Source: CAZDYP01 sp964509505
GTDB lineage: Bacteria; Chloroflexota; Anaerolineae; JACRMK01
Assembly: GCA_964509505.1 (NCBI GenBank)
Contig: CAZDYP010000080.1
Location: 1-21,748 of the forward strand
Reading direction: 5' to 3'
DNA: 21,748 bases
Part shown: one piece after another, positions 13,076 through 20,558 of the stretch
How positions within the stretch are numbered: position 1 is the first letter of the stretch
How the letters are laid out: the number at the start of each line of letters is the position of its first letter
Notes under the pieces: model-generated
Databases searched by the model: none
The model's input: only the letters and a program-made list of their open reading frames with translations
What the model was told of the DNA's origin: nothing
Translations under genes and position numbers: made by a program

Positions 13076-15007
13076 TTATTTTCCTGCGGCGACTTCCACC
13101 TGCCACCCGTAAATGCCGTAGAACATGATGCCGACGCCGATGATAGGGACAATGAGGTTGATGAAGGGCATGAGCGCGGCGACATCGTTGAAGTACAACA
13201 GACCTGCCATCACCACCGTCAAGCCAAAGGCGACGACCATTGGGAAGATAGAGGGCGAGGGCATGTGGAAGTGTTCTTCGTGTTCATCGTGTGTCGCGTG
13301 TGCGTCATGCCCAGCGTGCGTTGTCGTGGCATGCGACGGCTTGCCGTGCGATTCCAAGCCTTGATTGTGTTGTGGATACTTCACATCCCATAAGGGGCGG
13401 CGGCTGCGGACGATGGGAATCTGAGAGAAATTATGCTTGGGTGGCGGCGAAGTGGTAGCCCATTCGAGTGTAGCTGCGTCCCACGGATCTTCGTTGGCGC
13501 GCTCACCGCTGCGCCAGCTCACAAACAGATTCCAGATAAAGATCAACGCGCCTAAGCCGATGAGATAGGCGCCGATGGTGGAAACCAAATTCCACATGTC
13601 CCAATTGTTGCCAGCCGCGTAGGTATAAATGCGGCGCGGCATGCCTTCCACGCCAAGCCAATGCTGTGGGAAGAACGCGAGGTTGAAGCCGATCATCGTC
13701 ACCCAGAATTGCACGAGCCCGAGCTTCTCGCTCATGAATTTGCCAACCATCTTGGGGAACCAATAGAACGCGCCGCCATATATGCCCAAGATTGCGCCGC
13801 CGAACAAAACGTAGTGAATGTGCGCGACGACGAAGTAGGTATCGGTGAGTTGGTAGTCGAGCGCGGGCGAAGCGAGGAAGATGCCGCTGATGCCGCCGAT
13901 GATGAACATGGCGATGAAGCCGATGGCGAATAGCATCGCGGTGTTGAGTTTGAGATTGCCGCCGTAGAGCGTTGCTACCCAGTTGAAAATTTTCACGCCC
14001 GTCGGCACGCCAATCAACATCGAGGTCAGCGAGAACGCAAGATTCACGACAGGCGGTAAGCCCACGGCGAACATGTGATGCGCCCATACTGTGAAGCCGA
14101 GGAAGCCAATCGCGACGCCTGAATAGGCGATGAAGGTGTAACCAAAAATGGGCTTGCGCGCAAAGGTCGGTAAAATTTCGGAGATGATACCCATTGCGGG
14201 CAGAATCAAGATATAGACTTCGGGATGACCGAAGAACCAGAAGAGATGTTGCCAGAGAATTGGGTCGCCGCCCATCTTAGCCAGATAGAAGTTCGTGCCG
14301 AAGTTGCGGTCAAAGAAGAGGAGTGTGACGGCGACAGTGACGCTGGGGAATGAGAAGATGAGCAAGAACGCTGTCACGAGCTGCATCCACACGAACAACG
14401 GCAGCCGATTGAAGTTCATGCCCGGCGCGCGCATGTTCAACACGGTGACGATGAAGTTGATGGAGCCCGCGAGCGAGGCGATGCCGAGCAACTGCAAGCC
14501 CAACACCCAGTAGTCCATGCCGTGCGTCGTCGAGAATTCCGACCCCGTCAACGGCGCGTACGAGAACCAGCCTGCGTTCGGCGCGCCGCCCAAGACGAAC
14601 GACGAATACATGAACAAGCCGCCGAACAAGAACAACCAATACGACAGCGCGTTCAAACGAGGGAACGCCATGTCGCGCGCGCCGATCATCAATGGCACGA
14701 TGTAGTTGCCGAAGCCAGCATTGAGCGGCATGATGGCGAGGAACACCATCGTCGTGCCGTGCATCGTGAAGATTTGGTTATAGATATCGGCAGTGTTCGG
14801 ACCGAAAGCCATCAGATTCGCCGCCGCCAGCTGCGTGCGAATGAACAGGGCTTCGAGTCCCCCGATGAGGAAGAACACAAAGGCGGTGACGAGGTAGAGC
14901 AGGCCGATGATTTTGTGGTCAACGGTCATCACCCAATCGCGCCAGGTCATCGCTTCCAGTGTGTTTTTTGTTTGGGGCATAGTCATTACGCCCGCATGTG
15001 CAACCAT
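13076..15007 (-). CDS. ctaD: Cytochrome c oxidase subunit I with His-rich C-terminal extension
   Basis: This is the catalytic subunit (coxA, 643 aa): it reduces O2 to water at the haem a3-CuB centre and pumps protons across the cytoplasmic membrane. All ligands are visible: H83 and H398 for haem a, H396 for haem a3, and H261, H310 and H311 for CuB, with the cross-linked Y265 in HPEVY. E263 in HPEVY, D112 in ARDMAFPRLN and K339 in VPTGVKIF mark an A1-type enzyme with D and K channels. After the usual twelve helices (to about 500) comes a soluble linker with ten histidines between 547 and 581, then two more membrane helices (about 587-606 and 611-633). This resembles the extended subunit I of Bacillus caa3, but the histidine density is unusual. 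GGGAG precedes ATG 15007. It is second in the operon. Confidence 0.97.
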   Translation of the reverse strand: MVAHAGVMTMPQTKNTLEAMTWRDWVMTVDHKIIGLLYLVTAFVFFLIGGLEALFIRTQLAAANLMAFGPNTADIYNQIFTMHGTTMVFLAIMPLNAGFGNYIVPLMIGARDMAFPRLNALSYWLFLFGGLFMYSSFVLGGAPNAGWFSYAPLTGSEFSTTHGMDYWVLGLQLLGIASLAGSINFIVTVLNMRAPGMNFNRLPLFVWMQLVTAFLLIFSFPSVTVAVTLLFFDRNFGTNFYLAKMGGDPILWQHLFWFFGHPEVYILILPAMGIISEILPTFARKPIFGYTFIAYSGVAIGFLGFTVWAHHMFAVGLPPVVNLAFSLTSMLIGVPTGVKIFNWVATLYGGNLKLNTAMLFAIGFIAMFIIGGISGIFLASPALDYQLTDTYFVVAHIHYVLFGGAILGIYGGAFYWFPKMVGKFMSEKLGLVQFWVTMIGFNLAFFPQHWLGVEGMPRRIYTYAAGNNWDMWNLVSTIGAYLIGLGALIFIWNLFVSWRSGERANEDPWDAATLEWATTSPPPKHNFSQIPIVRSRRPLWDVKYPQHNQGLESHGKPSHATTTHAGHDAHATHDEHEEHFHMPSPSIFPMVVAFGLTVVMAGLLYFNDVAALMPFINLIVPIIGVGIMFYGIYGWQVEVAAGK

Positions 15008-15020
15008 AGGTCACTCCCTA

Positions 15021-15222
15021 CATTAGTCTCTCGTCGCTCGTCGTTAGTCGCTCGTCATTAGTTGCTAGGCGCTAGGGCAGGATTAACAAATCTTTGTTGC
15101 AGGAGGAGGCGTTCTCTAACGCCGTTCCCATTCGGTGCGACACACGCGGTCGAGCGCGCGAGCGCCGGCTGCGCAATCGCTTTGCTAAAGCGGCACTAGC
15201 AACTAATGACGAGCGACTATTT
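15021..15222. repeat. Mirrored heptamer element between coxB and coxA
   Basis: Eight 7-base units (15021-15076; for example CATTAGT, CGCTCGT, CGTTAGT) are mirrored by ACTAGCA, ACTAATG and ACGAGCG (15195-15215) plus a degenerate unit. A 23-bp perfect inverted repeat, 15046-15068 against 15196-15218, encloses 127 bases. The right arm contains the coxB TAG stop. GACGAGAGACTAA, read on the minus strand at 15035-15023, also ends the recO/glyS array. The inner 127 bases contain smaller stems (GGCGTT/AACGCC, CGCTTT/AAAGCG) but no ORF or tRNA that I can see. Confidence 0.85.
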
Positions 15223-16320
15223 CAAGCTTAACAAATAGGCCGTCACTGCGTCTATAAAGTCTTTACGCGCTTGGTCGTTAGGTAAGCCCTTCAAATAATT
15301 TTGCACGGTCAAAGACATTTTGTTATCCGACTTCATCGCTTCGGTTTCGCGGATCCATCGGGTCAAGTTGTCGGGCGTGAGCTCATACATACCGCCCGCC
15401 AGGGTTTTGCGCGAGGCAAGGTGCGTCAGATTCGGACCCAACACGCCCACCGCTTTTGGATTGCCGCCGATGGTGTGGCAGGCAGCGCACACCTTGCCGA
15501 ACTCTTCTTCGCCTTTCTTCGCTAAGGCGTTAGTCGCAGCCACGACGGGAATAGCTTGTTGATTCTTCAGCCACGCGTCAAAATTGGCTTGCGAATCCAC
15601 TATGACGCGAAAGCGCATTTGGGCATGTTGCGCGCCACAGAACTCGGCGCACTGTCCCCAGAAGTCGTCGCCCGCTTTGGAAGCGTAGAACGAACCCTTG
15701 TTGATGTGGCCCGGAATCAAGTCGGTCTTGCCGCTCAATTGCGGAATCCAAAAGCTGTGAATCACGTCCACCGATTCGAGCATGTATTGGACAAGGTAAC
15801 CCTCTGGCACGTGCAAATCACTGGCGGTTGTGAGGACGGCATCTTTGCCATCCGCCGTTTTGTAGTTTGCTTTGTAATCGGGGTATTGGAACTCCCACCA
15901 CCATTGATGGCCAATGACGCGGACATTGATGGTTTTGTCGGTTTTAGGCGGATCGGTGAGCGCGAATATCGTGCGTGCGGTCATCACGAAGATAATGCCG
16001 AGGATGACGGCGGGCGCAATCGTCCACAAAATTTCGACGGTGGTGTTGCCGTGCCATTGCGCGGGAATCGCTTGGTCGTTGCCGCGCGAACGGAAACGAA
16101 AAACAGAATAGAAGAGTACGGCTTCGACAACGATGAAGACAAACAGCGCCATCCAAAAAACAGGGACCAGCAAACTATGAATGTGACTAGAGGTAACGGA
16201 TTTGGGGTCGAGGGTTGTTTGGATAGATGGTGCGCCGCAGGCTGACAAAGTACCCATCAGCAGCACGCCAGCATGGGGCAACACGCGACGGCATAGCGAG
16301 GTCAGACGACAGGACATCAT
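15217..16320 (-). CDS. ctaC: Cytochrome c oxidase subunit II fused to cytochrome c (caa3 type)
   Basis: This is subunit II (coxB, 367 aa) of a caa3 oxidase: it takes electrons through a fused haem c and a CuA centre and passes them to subunit I. A lipoprotein signal peptide ends in LSAC with C28 as the probable lipid-bearing residue. Two membrane helices follow (about 49-72 and 97-120). The CuA site is complete: H188, C224, E226, C228, H232 and M235 (WGQCAEFCGAQHAQM). The C-terminal cytochrome c domain has CAACH (278-282) and M335 as the likely axial ligand. A purine-rich GGGAGG lies about 10 bases before ATG 16320; ATG 16317 is equally possible. It is first in the operon, under the promoter at 16384-16412. 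Its stop codon lies in the mirrored repeat shared with the recO/glyS spacer. Confidence 0.96.
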   Translation of the reverse strand: MMSCRLTSLCRRVLPHAGVLLMGTLSACGAPSIQTTLDPKSVTSSHIHSLLVPVFWMALFVFIVVEAVLFYSVFRFRSRGNDQAIPAQWHGNTTVEILWTIAPAVILGIIFVMTARTIFALTDPPKTDKTINVRVIGHQWWWEFQYPDYKANYKTADGKDAVLTTASDLHVPEGYLVQYMLESVDVIHSFWIPQLSGKTDLIPGHINKGSFYASKAGDDFWGQCAEFCGAQHAQMRFRVIVDSQANFDAWLKNQQAIPVVAATNALAKKGEEEFGKVCAACHTIGGNPKAVGVLGPNLTHLASRKTLAGGMYELTPDNLTRWIRETEAMKSDNKMSLTVQNYLKGLPNDQARKDFIDAVTAYLLSLK

Positions 16321-16383
16321 TCCTCTATTCCTCCCTTTTAACTTGAGACGAAAATGACTTACACAGCTACAGAAGCGTTGTGA

Positions 16384-16412
16384 AATATATCACTAACCTT
16401 GACGAGTGTCAA
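16384..16412 (-). promoter_or_regulatory. Strong promoter of the cta (cox) operon
   Basis: On the minus strand a perfect -35 TTGACA (16412-16407), a 17-bp spacer and a -10 TATATT (16389-16384) give a near-consensus sigma-70 promoter. The predicted leader to the coxB start is close to 57 bases. Confidence 0.75.
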
Positions 16413-16496
16413 CGCCGCGCAGCAGAAATAGGCAGCTGCTCCCAACCAGCGGCAGGCATTATACACGCTTTTACTATGCACGCAAGCGATGTGTGA

Positions 16497-16526
16497 TTGA
16501 CAAGGCGCGGGATTGATAGTTACAAT
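16497..16526 (+). promoter_or_regulatory. Promoter of the XdhC-like gene
   Basis: A perfect -35 TTGACA (16497-16502), an 18-bp spacer and a -10 TACAAT (16521-16526) lie 48 bases before the ATG at 16574. It is divergent from the cta promoter, so the 253-base gap 16321-16573 is a bidirectional promoter region; I see nothing else in it. Confidence 0.65.
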
Positions 16527-16573
16527 GACACACGCCTTATTGAAAAGGAAAAGGAAAGGAAAAGACGATAAAC

Positions 16574-16888
16574 ATGAAAGACATCTTGCCCACCTTGGAA
16601 ACATGGCGCGCGCAAGGCGAGCGCATCGCCATCGCAACCGTCGTGACCGTTGCAGGCTCCGCGCCGCGTCCCATCGGCGCGAAGCTCGCCGTGAGCGAAT
16701 CAGGGCAGATGGTTGGCTCGGTCAGTGGCGGTTGCGTGGAAGGCGCGGTCTTTGAAGAAGCGCTGCGCGTCATCAAAACCGGCAAACCAACATTGTTGCG
16801 CTACGGCATCGCCGACGAGTTCGCGATGGAGGTTGGCTTGGCGTGTGGCGGCATGATTGATGTGTTCGTGGAACGATTAGATTGGTAA
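16574..16888 (+). CDS. XdhC/CoxI N-terminal domain protein (stand-alone)
   Basis: This 104-aa protein consists of the N-terminal domain of the XdhC/CoxI family, whose full-length members bind molybdenum cofactor and aid its sulfuration and insertion into molybdenum hydroxylases. The motif GSAPRPIGAKLAVSESGQ...GSVSGGCVEGAVFEEA is clear (SGGCVE, 51-56), as is GLACGGMIDVFVE at the end. The Rossmann-like C-terminal half is missing and the stop is clean, so it is either a naturally short form or has a separate partner elsewhere. No molybdenum hydroxylase lies in the window. The AAGGAAAGG run before the ATG is a plausible but distant ribosome-binding site. CoxI here refers to CO dehydrogenase accessory proteins, not the neighbouring cytochrome oxidase genes. 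Confidence 0.85.
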   Translation: MKDILPTLETWRAQGERIAIATVVTVAGSAPRPIGAKLAVSESGQMVGSVSGGCVEGAVFEEALRVIKTGKPTLLRYGIADEFAMEVGLACGGMIDVFVERLDW

Positions 16889-16893
16889 GGGCT

Positions 16894-17109
16894 ATGAATC
16901 AAAATCATCCAATTATCGCCAGCAGCTATGAGCGCTTGCGAGAAACTCACGAACAAAATATCAGACAAATGGTTTCTGCTAAATACGCAGAGCGATGGAC
17001 TTCTGCCAGCTGGTTTGCACGACTTTATCTGAAATTCAACATCTGGCGCGAGATTCGACAAGAACTAGACAAGGTAGCGCCGTGCAGAGGTTTATACGCT
17101 CAGAAATGA
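16894..17109 (+). CDS. Small hypothetical protein, 71 aa
   Basis: I do not recognise this protein. It is charged and mostly helical (SYERLRETHEQNIRQMVSAKYAERW), with an aromatic, basic C-terminal part (ARLYLKFNIWREIRQELDKVAP). There is no signal peptide. ATG 16894 has AAGG 5 bases upstream. It starts 5 bases after the XdhC-like stop, and its TGA overlaps the next ATG as ATGA, so translational coupling to the AlkX-like gene is likely. Base composition is visibly richer in A+T than the genes on both sides, which hints at a different origin. The compact arrangement is the best argument that it is real. Confidence 0.6.
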   Translation: MNQNHPIIASSYERLRETHEQNIRQMVSAKYAERWTSASWFARLYLKFNIWREIRQELDKVAPCRGLYAQK

Positions 17110-18371
17110 TTCCACACGCTTCTCTCATCCTTTCTCCGACACTGGCTCGCCGCTTGTTCATCACGCGCCAACTGTTGGCGGGCCCGCGCCTCTCCGCCAA
17201 TACGAATGGCATTATGTGTGTGGCGCGCGAGCTGGGTTGCCTGCAGCTCGACCCGACGAGCGCCGTCGCGCGCAGCCATCTCCTCGTCTTGTGGAGTCGG
17301 CTCGGCAACTACTTCGTCTCACACCTCGACCAGCTGTTGTGGGACGAGCGACGCTTGTTCGAGTATTGGGCGCACTGCGCCTCGATTGTCCTCACCGAAG
17401 ACTATCCACTCTATCATTTGATGATGAGGAACTATCCACGCAGACACCACACCGACGTTTGGGAGCAACGCGTGTGTGAATGGCTTACGGATAACGCTTC
17501 ATTGCGCCGCTATATCCTCACCCGGTTACGCAAAGAGGGCCCCTTGCTCTCACGCCAGCTCGAAGCCGAAGGCATTCATCCGAAAGCATGGGTCTCATCA
17601 GGTTGGACGGCGGAGCGCAACGTCTCGCGCATGTTGGACTTCCTGTGGATGCAAGGCAAGATCATGGTGACCAAGCGTGTCGGCGGACAGAAGCAATGGG
17701 ACCTGGCGGAACGCTGCTTGCCCGCTTGGACGCCGCGTGACCAGTTGGATGAATACGAAGTCACCTATCGCGCGGCGCAACAAGCGCTGCGCGCGTTGGG
17801 CGTGGCGACGGCGCAACACATCAAGTATCATTTCATTCGCGGTCGCTATCCGCATTTGAACGAGGTGTTGACGCAGCTCGTGGATGAAGGGCGCATCGTG
17901 CTGGCAGCAGTGCGTGACAAAAACGAAACGTGGAAAGGCGCCTGGTTCATCCACGCTGACGATGTGCCGTTGCTTGAATCATTGCGCGATAGCGCCTGGC
18001 AATCCGCACAGCGCACGACCTTGCTCTCCCCCTTCGACAATTTGATCTGTGATCGCGCGCGCACCGAGCAATTGTTCGACTTCAACTATCGCGTCGAGAT
18101 TTACGTGCCAGCGTCCAAACGCCAATACGGTTACTTCGCCATGCCGATTCTGCACGGCGACCGACTCATCGGGCGCATTGACCCGACGATGAACCGTGAG
18201 CAAGGCGTCCTCACCATCAACGCCGTGTATGCGGAAGACTATGCGCCCATGAATCGCGCGACCGCCATCGCTGTGCGTGATGCCATCGCGGAGCTCGCGC
18301 AATTTCTTGGCGCACACGATGTCGTGTATGCGAAGAAAGCGCCCGCAGGCTGGGCAAAATGGCTGCGTTGA
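17106..18371 (+). CDS. YcaQ/AlkX-type winged-helix DNA glycosylase family protein
   Basis: This 421-aa protein belongs to the HTH_42 family (YcaQ/AlkX, AlkZ), DNA glycosylases that unhook interstrand crosslinks or remove bulky alkyl adducts. The core GCLQLDPTSAVARSHLLVLWSRLG and FEYWAHCASIVL is a good match. Q47-L-D49 fits the Q-hydrophobic-D form of the YcaQ/AlkX branch instead of the QxQ form of AlkZ; this subgroup call is tentative. Later winged-helix segments include RKEGPLLSRQLE and TLLSPFDNLICDRARTEQLFDFNYRVEIYVPASKRQYGYFAMPIL, a family-typical block. The start at 17106 begins at MIPHASLILSP and overlaps the preceding stop by ATGA; the frame is open upstream to 16995 but that part has no family match. 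It may be co-transcribed with the XdhC-like gene. Confidence 0.87.
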   Translation: MIPHASLILSPTLARRLFITRQLLAGPRLSANTNGIMCVARELGCLQLDPTSAVARSHLLVLWSRLGNYFVSHLDQLLWDERRLFEYWAHCASIVLTEDYPLYHLMMRNYPRRHHTDVWEQRVCEWLTDNASLRRYILTRLRKEGPLLSRQLEAEGIHPKAWVSSGWTAERNVSRMLDFLWMQGKIMVTKRVGGQKQWDLAERCLPAWTPRDQLDEYEVTYRAAQQALRALGVATAQHIKYHFIRGRYPHLNEVLTQLVDEGRIVLAAVRDKNETWKGAWFIHADDVPLLESLRDSAWQSAQRTTLLSPFDNLICDRARTEQLFDFNYRVEIYVPASKRQYGYFAMPILHGDRLIGRIDPTMNREQGVLTINAVYAEDYAPMNRATAIAVRDAIAELAQFLGAHDVVYAKKAPAGWAKWLR

Positions 18372-18444
18372 ACAACCAACCTCACTCGGCGAGGCAGGAG
18401 TTGCACTCTTGCTTCTGCCCGCACATGAACAAGGAGAAAAAATC

Positions 18445-19029
18445 ATGCAATACCCACTGACCCTCTCATTCAAGCTGATCGCACTCGCGCCGCAAATTTC
18501 CGTGACCGACGCGAATGGACAGCTGGTGTATTACGTTAGGCAAAAGCTGTTCAAGTTGAAAGAATCAGTTAGCGTGTTTGCAGACACCCAGCAAACGCAA
18601 ACCCTCTACACGATCAACGCCGACCGCATCATTGACTTCTCCGCGCGCTACAACTTTGCCGACCGACAAGGCATCGGCGTCGGCGCGGTCAAGCGCCGCG
18701 GCATGCGCTCATTGTGGAGCAGCCATTACGACATCTTTGATGGCGACATGTCTGTGATGACCATCAAGGAAGAAAATCCGTGGGTCAAAGTGATTGATGC
18801 GCTCGTTGGCGAAATTCCCGTCGTCGGTATGTTCACGGGCTACATGTTTCATCCCGCCTATCTCGTCTCGCGCCCCGATGGCACGCTCGTCATGCGTCTG
18901 CAAAAAGAGCCCGCGTTCTTCGAGAGCAAGTTCATCGTCGAACAAAAAACACCGTTGAACGAAGCCGAAGAGCAGCGCGTGCTGCTGAGTTTGTTGATGA
19001 TGGTGTTGTTGGAGCGCAGCCGCGGTTAG
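18445..19029 (+). CDS. LURP-one-related (LOR/tubby-like) protein
   Basis: This 194-aa protein belongs to the LURP-one-related family, which adopts a tubby-like beta-barrel fold. Typical sequence includes ISVTDANGQLVYYVRQKLFKLKESVSVFADTQQTQTLYTINADRIIDFSARYNF and the repeated short beta strands after it. A hydrophobic stretch (VGEIPVVGMFTGYMFHPAYLV) lies in the middle and LLSLLMMVLLE near the end; I do not think it is a membrane protein. Bacterial members such as YxjI have no well-established function, so none is assigned. AAGGAG is 8 bases before ATG 18445; the same frame is open further upstream inside the previous gene, but without family match. The 73-base gap to the AlkX-like gene holds a weak hairpin (18393-18419). 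A REP-like palindrome follows the stop. Confidence 0.83.
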   Translation: MQYPLTLSFKLIALAPQISVTDANGQLVYYVRQKLFKLKESVSVFADTQQTQTLYTINADRIIDFSARYNFADRQGIGVGAVKRRGMRSLWSSHYDIFDGDMSVMTIKEENPWVKVIDALVGEIPVVGMFTGYMFHPAYLVSRPDGTLVMRLQKEPAFFESKFIVEQKTPLNEAEEQRVLLSLLMMVLLERSRG

Positions 19030-19035
19030 CGTAAA

Positions 19036-19075
19036 AGACCTCGCAGGTTTCGGTATCCTGAAGCCTGCGAGGTCT
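19036..19075. repeat. REP-like palindrome (AAGACCTC family), copy 2
   Basis: AGACCTCGCAGG (19036-19047) and CCTGCGAGGTCT (19064-19075) are perfect 12-bp arms around 16 bases. It begins 6 bases after the LOR stop and shares 12 of 13 left-arm bases with the copy at 7404. No T-run follows. The rest of the gap to the P450 gene holds a -10-like TATGAT (19085-19090) without a convincing -35. Confidence 0.75.
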
Positions 19076-19160
19076 GGCTTCGCTATGATACCCAAAGACC
19101 AATGGAAGGCGAGCGGGTCTGTTTCGTGCACACCTTCGCATGGGTAGTAGGAGTGAAATA

Positions 19161-20558
19161 ATGCCAACCATGCCCGGCCCGCGTCCCATGCCGCTCATCG
19201 GGTGGAGAGGCAACGCGCTCAGTATCCTGCACGACCCGATAGTGGAGCTGCACAAGCTGTATCGAACTTACGGACCCATCGTCGCCATTCAAGGACAGAC
19301 TCAAATCGTTCACATCTTTGAGCCAGCACACAATCACCAAGTCCTCAGCGACTCCGATACGTTCTATACGCCAGATGCGGATACATTGCCGCCGCGCTTT
19401 TCTACAGGCACGGCGGCGCGACGTATCATGAATGGCGGCTTGTTGCAAATGAACGGGCCGCGTCACAAACAACAGCGCCGTTTGATGATGCCCGCTTTTC
19501 ACAAGCAACGCATCGAAGCCTATCGCACCGACATCATCGCCCTGACGGAGCGACGCTTGGCGACATGGCATGTAGGTGAATCACGCGATATGCTGTTGGA
19601 GATGAAGCAACTCACGCTGTCCATCGCCACGAAGACCCTGTTAGGTCTTGAGCCTGATCAAGAAGGCGAACAGCTGCGACAGTTGATGGAACATTGGATT
19701 AACGTTGGCTTCTCGTCGCTGACGATGCTCTTGCCATTCAACGTCGCTGGCTTGCCGTATCGGCAGATGTTGAGACTCGCTGAACGATTGGAACACGAGA
19801 CGCTGACGTTAATTGCACGCAAACGCGCAAGTGGCGCAGATGCAGGTGACGCACTCTCGATGTTGTTGCAAGCGCACGATGAAGACGGCGCGCGCCTGAC
19901 TGACGAAGAACTGGTGGGCGAGACGGCTACACTTTTCGTCGCAGGACACATCACCACGGCGAGCGCGTTGAGCTGGGCGTTGTTCCTGCTCGCGCAACAT
20001 CCGCGCGTCATGCACGATTTGCTTGACGAGTTGGGCGGGTTGCGTGGTGACGCGCCGACTATCGAGCAACTCCATCAATTGCCCTTGCTCGACGGCGTCA
20101 TCAAAGAGACGCTGCGTTTGTTGCCGCCATTGCCATTCAACCTGCGTATCGCCCAAGCGCCATTTCAACTCGGACCGTATGAATTGCTTAAAGGCACGAA
20201 CGTCGTGTGGAGCGCGGCTGTCACGCATCGCATCCCCACGCTTTATCCGCAACCGCAGCGTTTCATGCCAGAGCGTTGGCGCATGCTTGACCCATCGCCT
20301 TATGAATACATTCCCTTTGGAGGCGGGCCACGGCGTTGTCTCGGCGCAGAGTTTGCGCTGCTGGAAATGCGATTGGTGCTGCCGCTCATCGTGCAACGCT
20401 TTCGGCTCTCGTTGGCGGAGGGAGTGAAAATTGACCGAGGCGGTCCGATTTTCGTCTTCCCCAGTCCCAGCTTGCCGATGCGTGTGCAACCGCCAGGCAC
20501 TCCATTCACGAAAAGCACCGTGCGTGGCAACATTCATGTCGTGGTGGACTTGGAGTAA
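19161..20558 (+). CDS. Cytochrome P450 with atypical I-helix motif
   Basis: This is a soluble bacterial P450 monooxygenase (465 aa); substrate unknown. The N-terminal proline-rich GPRPMPLIG is typical. The ExxR motif is E316-T-L-R319, the PERW segment is 370-373, and the haem loop FGGGPRRCLG carries the cysteine ligand C393. The I-helix motif reads AGHITT (261-266), where most P450s have an acidic residue, as in AGHETT; isoleucine replaces it, while the following threonines are kept. That acid helps deliver protons to bound oxygen, so activity may be altered or the enzyme may use peroxide or a rearrangement chemistry; this is inference. No ferredoxin or reductase gene is nearby. TAGGAG precedes ATG 19161. 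The TAA stop is also the left 3-bp duplication of the MITE-like element that follows. Confidence 0.95.
   Translation: MPTMPGPRPMPLIGWRGNALSILHDPIVELHKLYRTYGPIVAIQGQTQIVHIFEPAHNHQVLSDSDTFYTPDADTLPPRFSTGTAARRIMNGGLLQMNGPRHKQQRRLMMPAFHKQRIEAYRTDIIALTERRLATWHVGESRDMLLEMKQLTLSIATKTLLGLEPDQEGEQLRQLMEHWINVGFSSLTMLLPFNVAGLPYRQMLRLAERLEHETLTLIARKRASGADAGDALSMLLQAHDEDGARLTDEELVGETATLFVAGHITTASALSWALFLLAQHPRVMHDLLDELGGLRGDAPTIEQLHQLPLLDGVIKETLRLLPPLPFNLRIAQAPFQLGPYELLKGTNVVWSAAVTHRIPTLYPQPQRFMPERWRMLDPSPYEYIPFGGGPRRCLGAEFALLEMRLVLPLIVQRFRLSLAEGVKIDRGGPIFVFPSPSLPMRVQPPGTPFTKSTVRGNIHVVVDLE

Noticed and set aside
14522..15061. Plus-strand frame opposite the coxA N-terminus
   Set aside because: Its Arg/Glu/His-rich translation mirrors subunit I codons, and it ends in the heptamer repeat.
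15077..15194. tRNA or small structured RNA gene inside the coxB/coxA element
   Set aside because: Short stems are present, but no cloverleaf, T-loop GTTC motif or CCA end is visible.
15556..16245. Plus-strand frame of 229 codons opposite coxB
   Set aside because: It is antisense to a complete subunit II with CuA and haem c motifs, and has no domain of its own.
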